Assembly: GCA_033297075.1 (NCBI GenBank) | Contig: MU858109.1 | Span: forward strand, 62,001 to 126,000 | Direction: 5' to 3' | From: Rhypophila decipiens | Taxonomy: Eukaryota > Ascomycota > Sordariomycetes > Sordariales > Naviculisporaceae | DNA: 64,000 bases | Part shown: one piece after another, positions 62,760 to 64,000 of the stretch | Position numbering within the stretch: position 1 is the first letter of the stretch | Layout: each line of letters opens with the position of its first letter | The notes under the pieces: generated by a model | What the model was told of the DNA's origin: nothing | The model's input: only the letters and a program-made list of their open reading frames with translations | Database searches by the model: none | Made by a program: the position numbers and the translations under genes

Positions 62760-63389
62760 GTCGGGTCGAATCCACGTGGTTATGACTACTCCGCTACAAG
62801 TGTGTTTCCAGCAAGACCAATCAAGCCGCTTGTTCGACTCTACCTCGGTTCCTGACTAATGCTGAACTCCCTTCGGGTGTGGGTGGCTCAAGAGATTCGC
62901 TGCCAGTTTCGCTACTCCCAAGGTACCTAGCTTTGCTTCTTCGCAGATGGGCGATTTCTAGAGAGGATATATGTGTCACCGTTCTCAAAGTCCGCAGAGC
63001 ACAGACGATTTGGAAATCTGGAAAGGAGTTATCCCATATTCCGTAACGCCAAAGAGGCGGACAACCATAAAATCCGCTGTCAATAGTGAAAAAAATACAT
63101 AAAGGGGAGAGCCGCAAATAACACGTCGAGCAGAAAACCTCCCAGAACTAAGATGCGAATATGAATAAGCGACAATCCCTGCTCTCAAAAGACGAGCCAA
63201 TCCAGCTCATCTACACGAGTACCCCATACGCTACGAGTTCCCTCCACGAGGAATAGACCCCATATTTGCCAAATTTGGAGGGACCGTCCTATGGTTTCGA
63301 CCTCCCGGCGGGACTCTTCTTGAAATACCTAAGTGGAACCATTAGCATTCGCCAGCCTCTACCGGACGGACGATTCCGACGGAGTAAAC
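62760..63389. other. Intergenic, no gene recognised
   Basis: About 630 bp between the SYM1-like gene promoter and the 3' end of the OM14-like gene. Nothing recognised. Confidence 0.4.
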
Positions 63390-64000
63390 TTACTGAAGGA
63401 AGACACTTTCGAACGCGCCGACAAGTCCAACAACGCCCAATCCGATCGCAACAGCCTTCTTGTCCAGCAATCCGCGAGAGTACAGCCCGTACGCCTTGTA
63501 TCCCACGACACTGCTAATACCTGCAAGAGCCAAGGCATTCCCGGCCAAAAGCGCCCAAGACGTCTCCTCGCTCATACCCTCAAACTTTCTGGACATCCAG
63601 TTATCGGCTTGGTGGGCCTTGCGACGCGCCTTCTTCTTGGCCAGGTCGGCCTCGGCGCGCGCCTTGTCAACTAGCTCCTTCTCACGCTTGTCGTGCTCGA
63701 TGCGTGCAGCCTGTGTCTCGGTCTTGATTTCCTGCTCCTTGAAATCCGAGGGAACGGTGTGAACGGAAGGCATATCGACATCGATGAGCGAAGAAGACGA
63801 AACCGATTCGGAAGCTACCTCGATTTGAGGTGGTTGCGGAGCTGCAGCCTGTTGACAGAGCGTTAGCTATTGGTCTGATCGAGCGACACGGGGGAGACAA
63901 AGAACGGGGTCACAAACCTCCTCGGGGGTCTGCTTGGGACCTTTCGACGCGATTTCTGCGTACGACACTGCAAGCCTGTCAGTTTCATTGTTTCGAGCAG
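63390..64000 (-). CDS. OM14-like mitochondrial outer-membrane protein (5' end outside window)
   Basis: Coding exons visible are 63918-63967 and 63390-63848, separated by intron 63849-63917 (GTTTGT donor, AGCTAAC branch point, CAACAG acceptor). The upstream exon begins with TG TCG TAC GCA after an acceptor (ACTGAC branch point, TTGCAG). Its start codon is therefore probably split, with the A beyond position 64000, giving SYAEIASKGPKQTPEE. The total would be about 169 residues: a disordered acidic/Pro part, a charged helix (HDKREKELVDKARAEADLAK), then two or three membrane helices (WALLAGNALALAGISSVVGY, VAIGLGVVGLVGAFES). The N-terminal SYAE...GPKQTPEE and the end fit the OM14 C-terminal-domain family of the outer mitochondrial membrane, from memory. 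Its neighbour is also a mitochondrial-type membrane protein. Confidence 0.65.

Overview
The window is nuclear DNA of a filamentous ascomycete (Pezizomycotina); I cannot fix the class. The evidence is short spliceosomal introns (about 50-130 nt) with GTRNGT-like donors, CTRAY branch points and YAG acceptors. The families are also typical of this group: a PTH11-like receptor, a DUF1996 protein, a Whi5-type G1/S repressor, an alpha-glucoside-type MFS permease, F-box/DUF7730 proteins, SYM1/Mpv17 and an OM14-like protein. I rebuilt exon structures by eye. In every multi-exon gene the joined exon lengths came out divisible by three, which supports the models.

Layout. 0-5 kb: an HNH-domain protein (+) behind a telobox, a TATA box and a palindromic repeat, then an F-box protein (-). 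5.9-6.6 kb: a promoter-like module with a start codon followed directly by an intron and no recognisable gene body. 7.1-9.8 kb: three small coiled-coil proteins with C-terminal membrane anchors. 10.7-14.8 kb: two convergent F-box paralogues that share two Cys clusters. 16-23.7 kb: Whi5-like repressor, a Q/G/P-rich low-complexity protein and a conserved coiled-coil protein. 24-34.4 kb: a dense block with an extended SDR, a secreted DUF1996 protein, a small secreted Cys-rich protein, an alpha/beta hydrolase, a prolyl-4-hydroxylase-like dioxygenase, a secreted-type protein gene interrupted by one in-frame TAA, and a type I membrane protein. 36-40 kb: MFS permease and DUF7730 protein. 41-57.6 kb: a repeat-rich stretch with three CCHC zinc-knuckle paralogues, a PTH11-like receptor, two copies of a tRNA-derived Pol III-type element, a third tRNA-like sequence, minisatellites and AT-rich DNA. 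58-64 kb: two uncharacterised genes, a SYM1/Mpv17 gene interrupted by an in-frame TAG, and an OM14-like gene that runs off the edge.

The most unusual signals are these: (i) the three CCHC genes share a C-terminal WSxCG...C module and an intron at the same phase-1 glycine codon; (ii) a dispersed, degenerate 21-22 bp minisatellite occurs at four separate intergenic sites; (iii) two about 170-bp elements carry A box, B box, T-run and upstream TATA and have a conserved non-tRNA core; (iv) two otherwise well-formed genes each carry a single nonsense codon. No CRISPR array, rRNA gene, complete transposon or secondary-metabolite cluster was seen.
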